DNA of 64,000 nt from Neodiprion pinetum (GCF_021155775.2 NC_060236.1:32698548-32762547), one strand, 5' to 3'; shown: positions 24,408 to 36,291, counted from the stretch's first letter. Program-made: numbers and translations. The notes: generated from the letters alone by a model not told the origin.

Positions 24408-26031
24408 TACAGACAGAGAGTTTTAACATGTGAATCGTACATATATACACATTACACATATACACCGCATCGATTTGTTTGCCATCAAAACACGCGTACG
24501 CGGATCGCGTACATGTATACGTTATAACCCGCGTTGTATATCCACCCACTGAACGATATCACTTTTGTTTATGAATTCCCAAAATTTAAATATAAATTTC
24601 TTCTGTAAACTGTTCAAACCTCCCGCCAAATCCACTCTGCGCCATTGAACGAAATCGTTTCGCTTAGCCGTATAATTTCCAACCTGTAATTATTGACCGA
24701 TATCTGATCTATGAGCGAAGGGTGTTTGATCGGAATAAAGAAACGAACACAAAAGAAAAAAAAAACAAAAAAAAACAGAGAAACGAAGAAACGTTGACGT
24801 AATTCCGCAAATGAACGACGTCTCGGTAATTTCGTTCGCAAGCTTTGAGGTTAGGCGATTTCGCGCTCACGAATCGCCGATGCACACAGTTACGATCACG
24901 AACTACGAGATGACGCTGCGGTAGCGCGTTCACCCTGCTTTATACCTGCAGCTTTCCCTTCTACCTATCTATATACATATATAAGCTCAGACAGTGGAAC
25001 TTAATTAAAAGCATGCACGATGATTATTTGCGGAGGAAGGCTCAACGTTTATTTTAGAAATTGCGTACCCTCCTATTCCTCCCCTCCAGCCCGTCTACTA
25101 CAACCATCGTTCGCCAGTTCCGTTCGGACCTCTACGGACGGACGAAAAAGCTCACCGAAGGCCGACGGACGAAGGAGGAAGGGAGAGGAGGTAGAGGAGG
25201 AATAGAGATTGGGAAGAAGAGTGGTATTGTGTAGGTACGGGACGGTTTATGCACCAGCGGTGGAGGGGGGAGGAGGACATAAAATACACGTAGCGTGTTC
25301 GATTGTTTTCAAACGAGATCAACTTTCCATGGAGATATAAAAAATAACGCGCGAGAATTTGAAAATTCATCAAATTCATCGCGGAGGTAAATTGCAGTGA
25401 ATTGCAGTCGTCGGAATGACGAGAAAGAAAAAAAAACGAATATAAAAATTACCATCGTTAAGAACGATCGAACGGTGATATTATTTGTAAAGCATAGATC
25501 ATTACGACATAAACGACGATATAGTGTGTCAAACATATAATCTTTTACCCTCTGCGTCTCTTCTCAGTTTTCACAATTTCTCACTCAATATGGAGTACAA
25601 GTAATGAATAAAGTAACGATAACTGATGATAATAAACGGAAACGAACAATTGATAAAAGAAAATAAGAACTCTGTAACCGTGGAAGGTGCGACATTCCTG
25701 CTCGTTTGATCTTCAGGGGTTGGGGAACCAAAATAAATTGGAAATAACAAGAAATTGTTTCTTTCTCTCTCTCATTCTCTGTCTCTTTTTCTCTTTCTGT
25801 TTCTGTTTCTCTCTTATCCGCTCTCATCTCTATGCCTATTATGCCTAGCACCAATATCGCGTTTCCCGCGCAAAGTTCTTTCATTTTTGTCCGTCAGTTC
25901 AGCGGTTGTGTTGTTATTCCAAGGGATTGTCTTCCATCCCCTTCACACCCCCCCTCCCATCAGCCCATGTGCTTAGAGGTCTTCTAAAAACACATGTGTA
26001 CCCCACATACTAATATACAGTTATACATATC

Positions 26032-26056
26032 TGTGTGTGTGTGTGTGTGTGTGTGT
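26032..26056 (+). repeat. (TG)n microsatellite
   Basis: About 12 TG units, following ATATCTG. Confidence 0.9.
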
Positions 26057-26955
26057 TCAGAACAACCCCGTAGGATTGAAAAAAGGAACGGAAATAAAGG
26101 TCAGAGGAGGGGGTAGAAGAAAATAGAGGATGAAAAAATAAAAACAACGAATAGAAATAATAATAAAAAGCAACCAAATAAAGAGAGAAAAAAAAAAAAA
26201 AAAATATGAAGTAACAGAGTTGAACGAGACAGAGATGGAAAAAAAAACGAGGTCGTTGTAAGGACGCGAAAGAGTGCATATATAAGGGTTGGATTTACAA
26301 CCCTTCGACGTAATTCTCCTTTTCAACAGTGTACATATATATACACAATATGTATATATATATATATATATATACAAGGACTTAATCCTCGCAGAGACTT
26401 GTATCCAGGATTTTTACACAAGCATAATATGCGTGCTCGTGTAATGTATGATATATTTGAACAAGTACGAGGCTGACAATTTTTATCACATATAATAGAT
26501 TTATTTTCAACCGGTTATGATAGAAAAATACATAATTCATCGGTTCCTCATCTTTTTTTTGTTTTTTGTTCTTGTTTTTTATACAATTATTTTCGCATTT
26601 TGATGACGTTGAAGGTGATCGAATCGTTCGGTGCAGCGGCGGCAGCAGCGATGAAAAGGAGTACACGTCGCGATTAAAATAATACAAGAACAAACAATAC
26701 AGTATATCTTTATTTTCGTTTCTTTCGTCGTATTTTTACTTATTTTTTTTTTATTTTTATTTTTCTCCTCCTCCTTCTCACTCACTTACTTACTCAAAGC
26801 CAGAGATCAGCGACCCGTGCATTTTACATATGTTACACATGTATACACAGTGTTATAATTGTTTGAATAATAATAATGATGATTATTGTTATTATTGAAA
26901 TATTGGCATCTGCCGGTGCGAATACATGCGGTATACAGGTATGCTCGTTCGTACT

Positions 26956-26959
<4 letters not shown>

Positions 26960-26991
<32 letters not shown>
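26960..26991 (+). repeat. (GA)n microsatellite
   Basis: About 16 GA units followed by a purine-rich stretch to 27070. Confidence 0.9.
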
Positions 26992-26993
<2 letters not shown>

Positions 26994-27298
26994 AGGGAGG
27001 GGTGATAAAGACAGGGAGAGGCGGAGTAGGGGCAGTAATAGTACGAAGGAAGAGAAAGAGAGGGGGAGAAGCAACGGCTAGAATAAACACATAGATGTTT
27101 TCTTTGTACGTCTAAACTAAACAGTCGGTGAGGAATCTAAACACAGGCCAGAACCGAAATTCAATTTGGTCGCCGCCTCTTGTGTCATTTGTGTGTCTCC
27201 ACCTTCGTGCAGACGGCAGCATCGCCGAAACGTCGAGGTGACGGCGACAGGGGTGGGGGGGCCATCGAGTTGTACGCATTAAACGGTGCAGTATCATC

Positions 27299-27872
27299 TT
27301 CGAATCGCCGATAACCCCCCCCATCACCCGCAATACCCGATAAATCGCGATGTAAGAATTCCGAGGAGGTTGAGAAGTTAGGTTAAATTCAGTTGGGTTA
27401 GGTTAGGTTAGGTTAAATTGTACCGTAACGTCATAACTCGACCGTGTTCACGGAGACACGTCAAAACAGAGACAATAATACGCGTAAATAAATTTTCGAA
27501 TCGTCAATAATCCCCCCTTCCTCTCCGCGCCGTAGCTTATTATTCGTAATCTAAGAATGTTGAAGTGGTTGAGAAGTTAGGTTAGGTTTCGTTAGGTTGG
27601 GTTTAATTATTCTTCAACAGGACAACTTGACCGTGTTCATACAGACACGTTAGGATAAACACGATGTTACTCAAAGATAAATTTTCGAATCACCAATAAT
27701 CCCCCCTTTCTCTCCCGGCCATAGATAACGATTCCTGATGCAAGAATGTGAGGAGGTTGAGAAGTTGGGTTAGGTTGAGTTAGGTTAGGTTAAATTATAC
27801 TGTAACAGGAAAAGTTGACCGTGTTTACGTAGATACATTAAGATAAAAACAATATTACCCAAAAGTAATTTT
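27299..27872 (+). repeat. About 190-bp tandem satellite containing TTAGGTTAGG core
   Basis: Three copies start at TTCGAATC (27299, 27495, 27684), with periods of 196 and 189 bp. Each copy has a CCCCCC run, then GAGGTTGAGAAGTTAGGTTA or a variant, a short TTAGG-type array, GACCGTGTT and an A-rich tail. A partial fourth start follows at about 27868. The telomere-like string is part of the satellite unit rather than a separate array. Confidence 0.85.
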
Positions 27873-29121
27873 CTTCGGACTTCCATTAATACTTTCTCTT
27901 ACATTCTCACTTTTCCCTAATTTAGCCATTAGTGAGTGCACTTTAAGTTAAGAGTCTCGGAGGAATTTCGCAGAGCTTATACGATCAATTCATGAATAAC
28001 GTATATGGTCAATGAATTATATCAGTCGTCGAATCAATCGCGTCAATCGAATCAGCGATTTTATTTTTTTATTTTTTTTTTTTTCCACACCGATACGATC
28101 CGCGCGAGAATCGACCGGAACAGAATGACATATGAAAGAAGCTGGTATTGAATTAGCTAGATAACTCTGATCAAAGATGTGTGAAATCGCGATCTCGCTA
28201 CGTCATTGATATGAGTAAGAATACCGATTGTTCAACAATCGTCGGCTGATTGTATAAGTACGAGATATATACAGGTGACATGTGACGATTGTAAACTGAT
28301 GCGAGAAGAACAAGAAATGAAAAAATTCAAATACAAACATGAAGAACGAATAACAACGAATAGAGAAAAGCAATGGAAAAGAACCGAGTGAAAGAATCGA
28401 AGGAAAAGAGATAAAGAAAAGAAGCGAATTGTCGAAGGCAAGAACGACAAGTTTGCGTGGTGAAGATTTGAAAATATGTTCCAACAATCGTCACCGCGTT
28501 GATCGGTAGTTGTTTCAGGCGGACTGTTTCGCCGGACAGGCGAGAGAATTGGAAATGGAGATAAAGAGGGGAAAAAATCGGCGCAAACTGGCTTCTCCTC
28601 AATGACGAGGTTGAACGCGGAATATCGGACTGCGACTAAACCCAACGCGACTCGAGTCTCGAGTCTCGAGTCAACCTTAACACCGAGCGTACCTCTACCT
28701 ACACTGATAATGTTTACACCCGGTAACACGTATGTTTGCCCGCGATGCTCTCATGAGTTATTTCAGGTGGCGTTTACACATACAAATTCAGTTTTTGTCA
28801 CCGCAACGCGTCCGTCCCGGCTCAACGCACGATGGCCGCGACACGGTGAGACGTCAGGCTGCTCGTGCATTTCGGAGAGATGGAGAGAAGAAAGATAGAA
28901 AGAGAATAAAGAGAGGTGTATACACTTCTGCATGTATCGGTCCCTCGCCCTACTTCGTGTACCCCCATTTTTTTTTTTTTTTTTCGTCATCTTTTTCTCC
29001 GTGAGAATACATAACCAAAGAATGAAGACACCCTTCGTTAATACGGTCGAGTTTTCTACTTGACGATGAAGTTGATTCATCAGAATAATCGGGTTGTAAT
29101 TTTAACAATATTTGAAAAGAG

Positions 29122-29751
29122 AATCGGTAAGAAAATCGGTAAGAAAATCGGTAATAATCACCGATTTGCTGTTTTTACTTCTTTTTTTCTCACTATATCA
29201 GCAACCGTCTGCTCTTTTTTCAAAAATTCACACACCGGTATAACAAGAGTTGACGCAGAACGGAAATCGGTATGAGAATGAAAATTATTTTTGCAATATC
29301 ATTCGTTCAATTTCATATCTTAATCAGATCGTCATGCTTAGCTACCTGATATTTCATACCCATGACAAAATAGCAGCGAAAAATTATGAGGGCAAAAAAA
29401 GTTGACGATAAAATCGGCAACGATTGTCAAAATTATTCTTGGTCCCGATTTCAGAGCAGTCGTCTGCTTAGTTTTCGAAAAATCGATATCGCATGAATAT
29501 AAACGAGCGGGGAAGAGAAATCGGTAAAAAAAAAATTGGGTTTATTTTATCGGTATATTTTGCTCGTGGCGTTTTCGACTGATTTTCACAATTTGTTTCC
29601 AGTAATATTGGACCGATAATGGAATTGCAACAACGCAGGGAAAAATCTTTTAAATTCCGTTTGACGAAAGAAAAGATTGAAAAAAGAAAAAAAAAAAACA
29701 AAACAACGAACAAACAAATAACGGAGTAAATAAATCGTTACGAAAATCGGT
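29122..29751 (+). repeat. Loose cluster of AAATCGGT motifs
   Basis: ATCGGT or its reverse complement appears at least nine times in about 630 bp, beginning with three copies spaced 13-14 bp (29124-29152) and then dispersed. It may be a decayed short tandem repeat or a cluster of binding sites. Base composition alone would give far fewer. Confidence 0.45.
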
Positions 29752-31110
29752 TATGTCAAGGGATTTGTTTTAAATCTTTTTTCTCGACGACTGCGCAGCG
29801 TTTCAATTCTTCCTTTTCTTGGTTCCCGGATCTTCGAGACGAGGGAAAGAGAGGGAGGCTGGGGATCGTGTTCGGAGGCTTGTATTACTTAACGGGGAAA
29901 AGTTATCTCTTGAATAATAGAAATTAATCGTGCCGACTCGACTAGCCAGTCAGCCAGCCAGCCTGCCTGCAGCAGCCCGACCCTCAAACCGAGAGAAGTC
30001 GGGACGTATACGAGGGACTTGATTCCCAGATTGTATTTGAGTACACAGCTGCTAAGGTAAGGTTTTAACAGCCGCGTTTAATAATGGAAGCAAAGCGCCG
30101 AATCGAATTCAACGTAGCTGTTCGTGCGATCCTTCGTCACCGTGTATGAGTAGCCAAGAGTATAAATATAACATGCAATCGAATAATGTAAGAATCCAAA
30201 TAAAAAAGAAAAAAAAAAAATACAGTGTTTAACCACCAGAAAAGTGGAAAATAAATTACTAAGATATCAAGCTATTTGACAATTCACTCAAATTCTATAT
30301 ACATATATATATCTATATATAATTGCAGGTCTTCATCGATTAATCCGTATAACATATTTTACCTACTTTTTGTTAGCTCCGAAAATTTCCCGACTTTGGA
30401 ATTTCGCGCAAGTGAGAAAAAAAAAAGTATAATTACGTTAATTTTCATGGAGATATCTTTGGTTATTGCAGAGATTTGAAGCGACATCTGATCGATTGAG
30501 TGAAAGGAATTGATTTCAAGAAGCATTGAAAGGATCCCGATGTGTGAAATGGTGAAATAAAAACGGCAAACGACTAGGAAGAATAAATTTTACATAACCC
30601 TTTTACGTCGTTACATGTACAATACGTATAATGATGCATTATACCGAAACGGCAAATGTGTACACAAACTACACGCTGTGTTAAAGACGGTGAAAATACT
30701 TTCCCGTTGCACGTGAGAGTTAAGAATAGAAGTACACAGAAGCCGGTCGGAAAAGGCCCGAGGGGTGAAAAAAGAGGCTCGCCTCTGCACAAGTAGTAAA
30801 ATACCAAGTGAGCGTCTTTGGGCATTTCGAACAACAAATGCGATCAGTGTTCAGGGTAAGAGACAGAGAGAGAGAGAGAGAGAATGAGAGAAGGAGGCTC
30901 ATAAGTCGTTTTATACTCGAGCCAGCTGTGCAGCTTTTGCTTTTTATCTTAAATTTAGCCGTTCAATTAGAGTGGAAGGAAATTTTGTGACATTTTCTTG
31001 GGCGGGCAATCTGAGAAAATGAAAATGAAGGTGAATAAAAAGCCGCGGATGCGATGCACGGCAACGGAAGAAGACAAAGCCGAGAGAAGTGCCCCCACCA
31101 CCTTTCCACC

Positions 31111-31112
<2 letters not shown>

Positions 31113-31142
<30 letters not shown>
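31113..31142 (+). repeat. (CT)n microsatellite
   Basis: Fifteen CT units, 235 bp before the 402-bp MITE. Confidence 0.9.
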
Positions 31143-31145
<3 letters not shown>

Positions 31146-31377
31146 TCTCTCTCGGCAACTTGATTGGAAGCGACATGCTATTTGCAATTTGCGTCGATAT
31201 AGGGGATGAGGGGAGGTTCTTAGCCGTTTTCCCACCGCCCCGCATGTGAACAAATTTTATATTTCCTCATCTTCGATGCGGGAGCCGAAAGACGGCCGCG
31301 GTAAGTTCGAGGTTATTACTTTTCCCCGGTGTAATATAGGTAGACATAACACGCATTCGACATCATCGTAACTTGTA

Positions 31378-31779
31378 TACCGGGACAATCTCTTGAAACT
31401 TGAAAATGAACCGCGCATGCGCCAAATAATTAAATCTCATTGGTCGGCGAAATCTTTCCCGCAGCGATACTTTTGTCTTGCGATGCAGGCGGGCCAACCT
31501 ACGCAAAATGTCTACGTTTGAACTTTTAAAGAGCGTAAGCGTTAAATTCCGACCGTTCTTTGACGATTCAACTTTCCGACCCATTAACAAAACGCTTCGC
31601 AAACCTTTCCGAGTCACTGCCTCAATTATTTAAGATTCTAACCTCGAAAATTCGTATCAACTACATCGCCGGCAGAAGCAGTTTGACAGCTGAAACTCGG
31701 GTTGGCCAGCCTGCGCGAACAGCCGATAAAACTCGCGCATGCGCACTTGATTTTCAAGTTTCAAGACATTGTCCCGGTA
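31378..31779. mobile_element. 402-bp MITE with 43-bp terminal inverted repeats and TA flanks
   Basis: The left terminus from 31380 (CCGGGACAAT...) and the reverse complement of the right terminus ending at 31777 match at 39 of 43 positions. Each side is bordered by TA (31378-31379 and 31778-31779), which fits a TA target-site duplication as made by Tc1/mariner-type transposases. The roughly 310-bp interior has no transposase-like reading frame, so this is a non-autonomous element. Each inverted repeat ends with the palindrome GCGCATGCGC. Orientation is arbitrary. The structure is seen directly; the superfamily is inferred from the TA flanks. Confidence 0.8.
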
Positions 31780-31800
31780 CATATATATATATACATACAC

Positions 31801-32464
31801 TAGGGTGGTCCTTATTCAGGGTGTCGACCAATTTTTGCCAGACCATTCCCCAAATCGACTTCAAATAATTCGAAAACAATCGCCTAATTTTTTCCGATTT
31901 TTACATCGACTCTAAGACAGTCCGCATTGTGATCGAAGTTTCTTACGGAAATTAACATGGGTGAAATTTTTTTTTCTCAGTATACATTTTATTGCAAGAG
32001 TAATAATGTTCCAAATAATCTGTAACCGCGAGGTTTTGGTGAGAATCAGTGCTACTATCTGGGAAAAAATACACATCATCGTACCAGGCAATCTAGACGA
32101 ATTGCACAACCTCGAAACCCGACTTTTTTTTTTTATTTAGAGGAAGTGCAATTCGTCTAGATTGCCTCGTACGGTGATGTGTATTTTTTTTTTTTTTTTT
32201 TTACACACAGTATCACTAACGCCGACTAAAACCTCGCAGTTACAGATTTTTTGGAACATTATTACTTTCACGATGAAATATACAGTGCGAAAAAAAGTTT
32301 TTCTCACGTCACTTCCATAAGAAACTTCGATCACAATGCGGGCTATCTCAGACTTGCTGTAAGAATGTGAAAAAATTTGGCGACTCTTTTTAAATGATTT
32401 GAAATTGATTTGAGTGATGTGGCGGTGTAAAAATTCGTCAAGACCCTAAACAAGGACCACCCTA
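31801..32464. mobile_element. 664-bp foldback MITE (whole-length palindrome) with TA flanks
   Basis: The element starts TAGGGTGGTCCTT and ends AAGGACCACCCTA. The arms pair along nearly their whole length (31801-32107 with 32146-32464), and by eye are about 80% identical. The best-matching stretches are the outer tips, a central block around CGCATTGTGATCGAAGTTTC, and the innermost 21 bases. The unpaired loop is only about 38 bp (32108-32145). There is no coding capacity. TA at both tips suggests a Tc1/mariner-type target site. It lies just 21 bp beyond the right TA of the neighbouring 402-bp MITE. Confidence 0.85.
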
Positions 32465-35400
32465 ATATACACACACATCTTTCTCTCCGTAGGATCTCGT
32501 CCTACGCGTAGCGACGTAGATACGGCTGATAAATCTTAGCCGAAGGTGTGATCTGTTGTAAATAAATAAACGAGCTGCCAAGATTCGCGGCAGAGTCTCG
32601 AGGACGTCGTGCGGTTGTTCAGGATCAGCCAGGACCAGCAGCAGGATTAGTTCCTCCGTAATTGTGGCTTCTGGCATTGTAAATTATAAACAAGAAGACG
32701 AGCAGGTAGGTCTGCAAGCTTCTCCGAACCTCGACGCTTCCCCGTTTCTCTCTCCTTGCGTTTCTAGTCCTGATTATGTCACGTTATCCCGAAAGGCAAA
32801 CTTTGACAAAGGTACAACCTCCCCGCAGGGTTACGCGGAGGTCCGAAAGAGGCGAGAAGTCGACGCGACACGCCAATTCGCATGCGATTCGCCCGTTTCT
32901 ACAGCGTCTATGCGCCTACGAGAGACCGACGAAAATTCGACACGGCAACGCGGTCAAACCCGTCAACAAGTTACCGTGACAGTTACACTGACCGGATGCG
33001 AGGGTCGGAAGTTTCTCGCTTTTCAAACCTAAGGACACGCCGATTTCTCATAGCTTCGTTACTCTCGAGAGTTGAATCTTAACGTCTGACTTGGCAAGAA
33101 TCTGGTGCTGAAGAATCCTACACTGAGAATAGAGTATATTTCGTTGACTATTTTCAGGAATCACTTTATTAACTGTTCAAAAAAAAAAAAAAAATTATCA
33201 ACGTGTAACGAACGTGCGTTCCGTGTCACAACTACGATAGAAATTTTTCAGCATTTGAAGCGAACGGAATATTTAACCTCTCGCTAAAATACGTCTGTTA
33301 TTAAAAACATATTTGCGGAAGATGAAGCGAAAATCGATTGAATTTTTTTTTTTTTTTTTTCACTAATTGTGAGATATTTCACGCCATATCTTATTTCAGG
33401 ATTCGAAGTTCATAAGCTGACGTTACAATATCGAAGATTGTCCGAGATTCTTCCAACGTTTAAATATCGCTGCAGTGTGTTTTTGTTCGTAAATTCTTGA
33501 TCTGGATATGCGAAGTTATGTTTGAGATCAGGCGCGTGCGATATAAGATTTATTTTTGGTTTGGAAAATGTGACACCGAATAGGATTTTCAATAAAATAT
33601 TTCGTTGATTGACTATTGATAAATATTCATTCGGTATCGATATTCAAGTATTTTAACATCGTGTTAGATTGTTTTGTATAACAGGATACTGTTTCTGAAG
33701 AGGTAGATCACTTATCAACTGTTAACAAAGTCTTCAAGTACGCTTATACAAATCCACGATTTCTCATCTATAACTAAATATTTATTTCGCCATATTCAAA
33801 CATACGATTTGTTAACGGTAAATAAATCCTGTTCGTTATAACAAAACTATTTTCTCACAATCAGTGTAACTGCGATGATAATCTCGTCGGGATATCTCCT
33901 CCATAAAATTAGATCATTGACTACAAATCGTCAAGTAATGAAAACGGTACATATCTACCCTATAAACAAAAATCTTCAATATCTCCTCAGGATTCGTTTG
34001 GATGAAAGAACCTTCTCAAAAGCAATTGTATCCCGATTATTTCGTCCTGAAAGTTTTTCCATAGAATTAACAAATGTCCCAATAAACGACGTTTCACTGC
34101 TAAACTTATACCGTAGTCAATTCTACGTCTATTATTCATCCGTCGATGAATGTAAATGGAAGATTACCGATACGTTCGGTACGAGTTTTGCCGGATAGAG
34201 AACGATTTTCATAAACGTGAGGTCGAGAAGCTAATTGAGTGAAACATGGACCAAATTCAGAATTCTTCGGAAGCACTTTAGAGTTGAGTCTTTGCGCTCA
34301 ACTCGTACTTTCGATCATCGGCGTTGCGCATACGATTAAATTTCCATCCACAAAATTCGATGGGAATTTTTTCTTACACCGTCGCGTCAGCTCATCAAAA
34401 CGTACTCCTTAACCGAGCAAATCGCAGAGTGGAATAAGAACAAGCTTGTGTACAAATCGTGACGAAGAGAGAAACGAGAGAACAGCGTGAGAAAGGAAAG
34501 AGAAGAGGTGTTGAGAGAGAGAGAGAGAGAAAAAATAAATAAATAAAAAAAAAATGAACAATCGTAACGATAACAGTAATAGTTATAATAATAACAACAA
34601 TAATAATAATAGAACATCCGAATGCCACGGGTGAAGCTTATATTGAAAACCTGTAGCGAAAAGAACGCTTTAGAACCCATAAAACATTTGTTTCCCTCAG
34701 CGACGGTTTTTCTCCCGCGTATACCGTAAAGCTACGTGGGGCGAGAGAGGAAGAAAAAAAAGAAAAAAATCGGGAAAGAGAACGAAAAGCGAGGGACTCC
34801 AAAGTATATTGCATGCACAAACCGCGGATTTTGAATTGAATTTGAAATCAGGTCTCGATTTTATGGTCTAACCGTAAGAGTGTCAACCGCTTTCTGCGCC
34901 GCCCTTTCATACGCACATTATTATACAAGGCATCCCTTGTTTTCCGATGATACGGGAAACGAGTAAATTTGAAAAAAGAAACATTCTCTTTATCGTTTCG
35001 GTAAAATTCTCTATCCCCGATAACAACGGTAATACTGATAATAATAATAACCGCGACAATAACTCGGCGTAATTGATAGAATTGAATTGTTTCGTCTGTT
35101 TTTGAAATTAAATTTATAAAAATTGACGACAAGACTTGGAAATTCGAAAATAGTAATAACAAGTGTTGCAAAACGAATAAGTAACGAGGTTGAAATTGGT
35201 AACGTTGACGCGATGAAAAGTGGAGGGAACGAATATCGTCGCTTTGCAATTTTAGAATGTTTTTGAAATAGTTGAATTTTAAATATGCGACGACGTAGTT
35301 TCTGCTTCATTATACCGTTTACCCAATTTCGGGATAATCCTAAAGTTGCGACATAAATATATTTTTCCCAACATTCATCGTCACGTCAACGTCACTACAA

Positions 35401-36020
35401 CTTTCAACCTCGCGAATAGAGTAAGAGTTACAAATACGATTGGCTAGATTTATCGCAACTGATGTAGATTACGACTCCGAAAAAATTGATGTTCACATAT
35501 TTATCACGGAAGATCAAAAATTCACATTAAATTTTTTTTTCGTTTATATAAATACATATCGATTAACGACGTTGAAAGTAGCCACAAACAATTGAGCAAG
35601 TTTCATTATTAATATCTTCTCCGTTATAACGACATGTATATATATGTGCACACACTGCGATACGCGATGAAAATATTTCGTCACATGTGATTCGGGAGGC
35701 ATTAAAAAGAGAAAGAAGAAGACGAATAAGAGGAAGAAAAATTATAATAAAATATTCCACCTCGGCGTGTGTTAATGCATGAATGATTATACAGGTATAG
35801 TTATTATTTAGTCTGATAATTAGCATCGGCATTAGCCTCGAGCACGGTGTGTCAAAATTCGAAGGTTCATCATCGATATATTATTTAATTACTCGTTATT
35901 ATCAATTTCCAAACATGATAACGAGCCGCACAATAGCAAGCATCGGGTTTCCTTTCATTTCATTTCATATTTTTCCGATCGGTTTTTAATCGATTATCTT
36001 GTCCGGGATAACGAATATAC

Positions 36021-36067
<47 letters not shown>

Positions 36068-36153
36068 CACACACGCATACACCCAGGTATCGCAACCGCA
36101 CATAGTCTCCGGAACGATTGTATGAGAGAAAATAAAAAGAACGGTTACCTTAC
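32465..36153. other. Non-coding, no exon confirmed
   Basis: Just beyond the foldback element, 32500-33030 is GC-balanced and carries open frames on both strands: minus 32462-32677 starts MPEATITEELILLLVLADPEQ, and plus 32664-33032. A plausible plus-strand donor GAGCAG|GTAGGT lies at about 32702. None can be tied to a known protein. The rest is AT-rich with TAA/ATA trinucleotides near 34575-34610 and 35030-35050. Confidence 0.5.
36022..36075 (+). repeat. (TA)n-(CA)n compound microsatellite
   Basis: A TA run of about 39 bp followed by GTACACACACACAC, lying 80 bp downstream (minus-strand sense) of the recognised exon's donor site. Confidence 0.9.
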
Positions 36154-36291
36154 CTGATCGTTGTTCTGATGATCGTGGCCGTAGGATGCGGATGTGTCTC
36201 CGTTCGGGGTCGTAGAAGCAGAAGGTCTCTGGGATGTTGACAGGTTAATCGCAACGTCCCCGTCTTGATCATGATCCATTATGCCATCGTC
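36154..36291 (-). CDS. Spliced exon with the likely start codon of a regulatory protein (FoxP-like N-terminus, tentative)
   Basis: This is the only exon in the window I consider well supported. Read on the minus strand, it is preceded by a T-rich tract ending TTTTTCAG and followed by CAG|GTAAGG, a textbook donor. The 138 bases hold 46 codons with no stop. An ATG at 36279 has A at -3 and G at +4, so translation probably starts there, giving 42 residues that end exactly at the splice junction in phase 0. The peptide begins MDHDQDGDVAINLSTS and continues rich in Ser, Thr, Asn, Asp and His, which suggests a disordered N-terminus. AINLS resembles the PxDLS-type CtBP docking motif. From memory, insect FoxP proteins have a similar short acidic N-terminus, but no forkhead or zinc-finger domain is in this exon, so the family is a guess. 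Codons 1-4 of the exon (D-D-G-I) are also open, so coding sequence could extend upstream. No partner exons were identified with confidence. Confidence 0.6.
36279..36287 (-). promoter_or_regulatory. Two-codon upstream ORF overlapping the presumed start codon
   Basis: Four bases into the exon is ATG GCA TAA on the minus strand. The last A of its stop codon is the first A of the presumed start codon, forming TAATG. The upstream ATG is in strong context (A at -3, G at +4). Scanning ribosomes would be expected to initiate there, stop after one elongation step, and then reinitiate or leak to the main ATG. That the sequence has this layout is seen directly; that it regulates translation is inference. 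It matters only if the exon is indeed the first coding exon. Confidence 0.4.

Larger units (their letters stand above)
22845..27298. other. Non-coding, no gene recognised
   Basis: Pyrimidine and purine microsatellites, CA/TA tracts near 24375-24405 and 26330-26375, and long A/T runs near 23400-23450 and 26190. No protein-like frame is visible. Confidence 0.6.
27873..31377. other. Non-coding, no gene recognised
   Basis: Contains the ATCGGT motif cluster, a three-step CTCGAGT repeat near 28655-28672, GA runs near 30862-30885 and the CT run at 31113. The island 28480-28880 is less repetitive, but its frames lack splice support. Confidence 0.6.
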
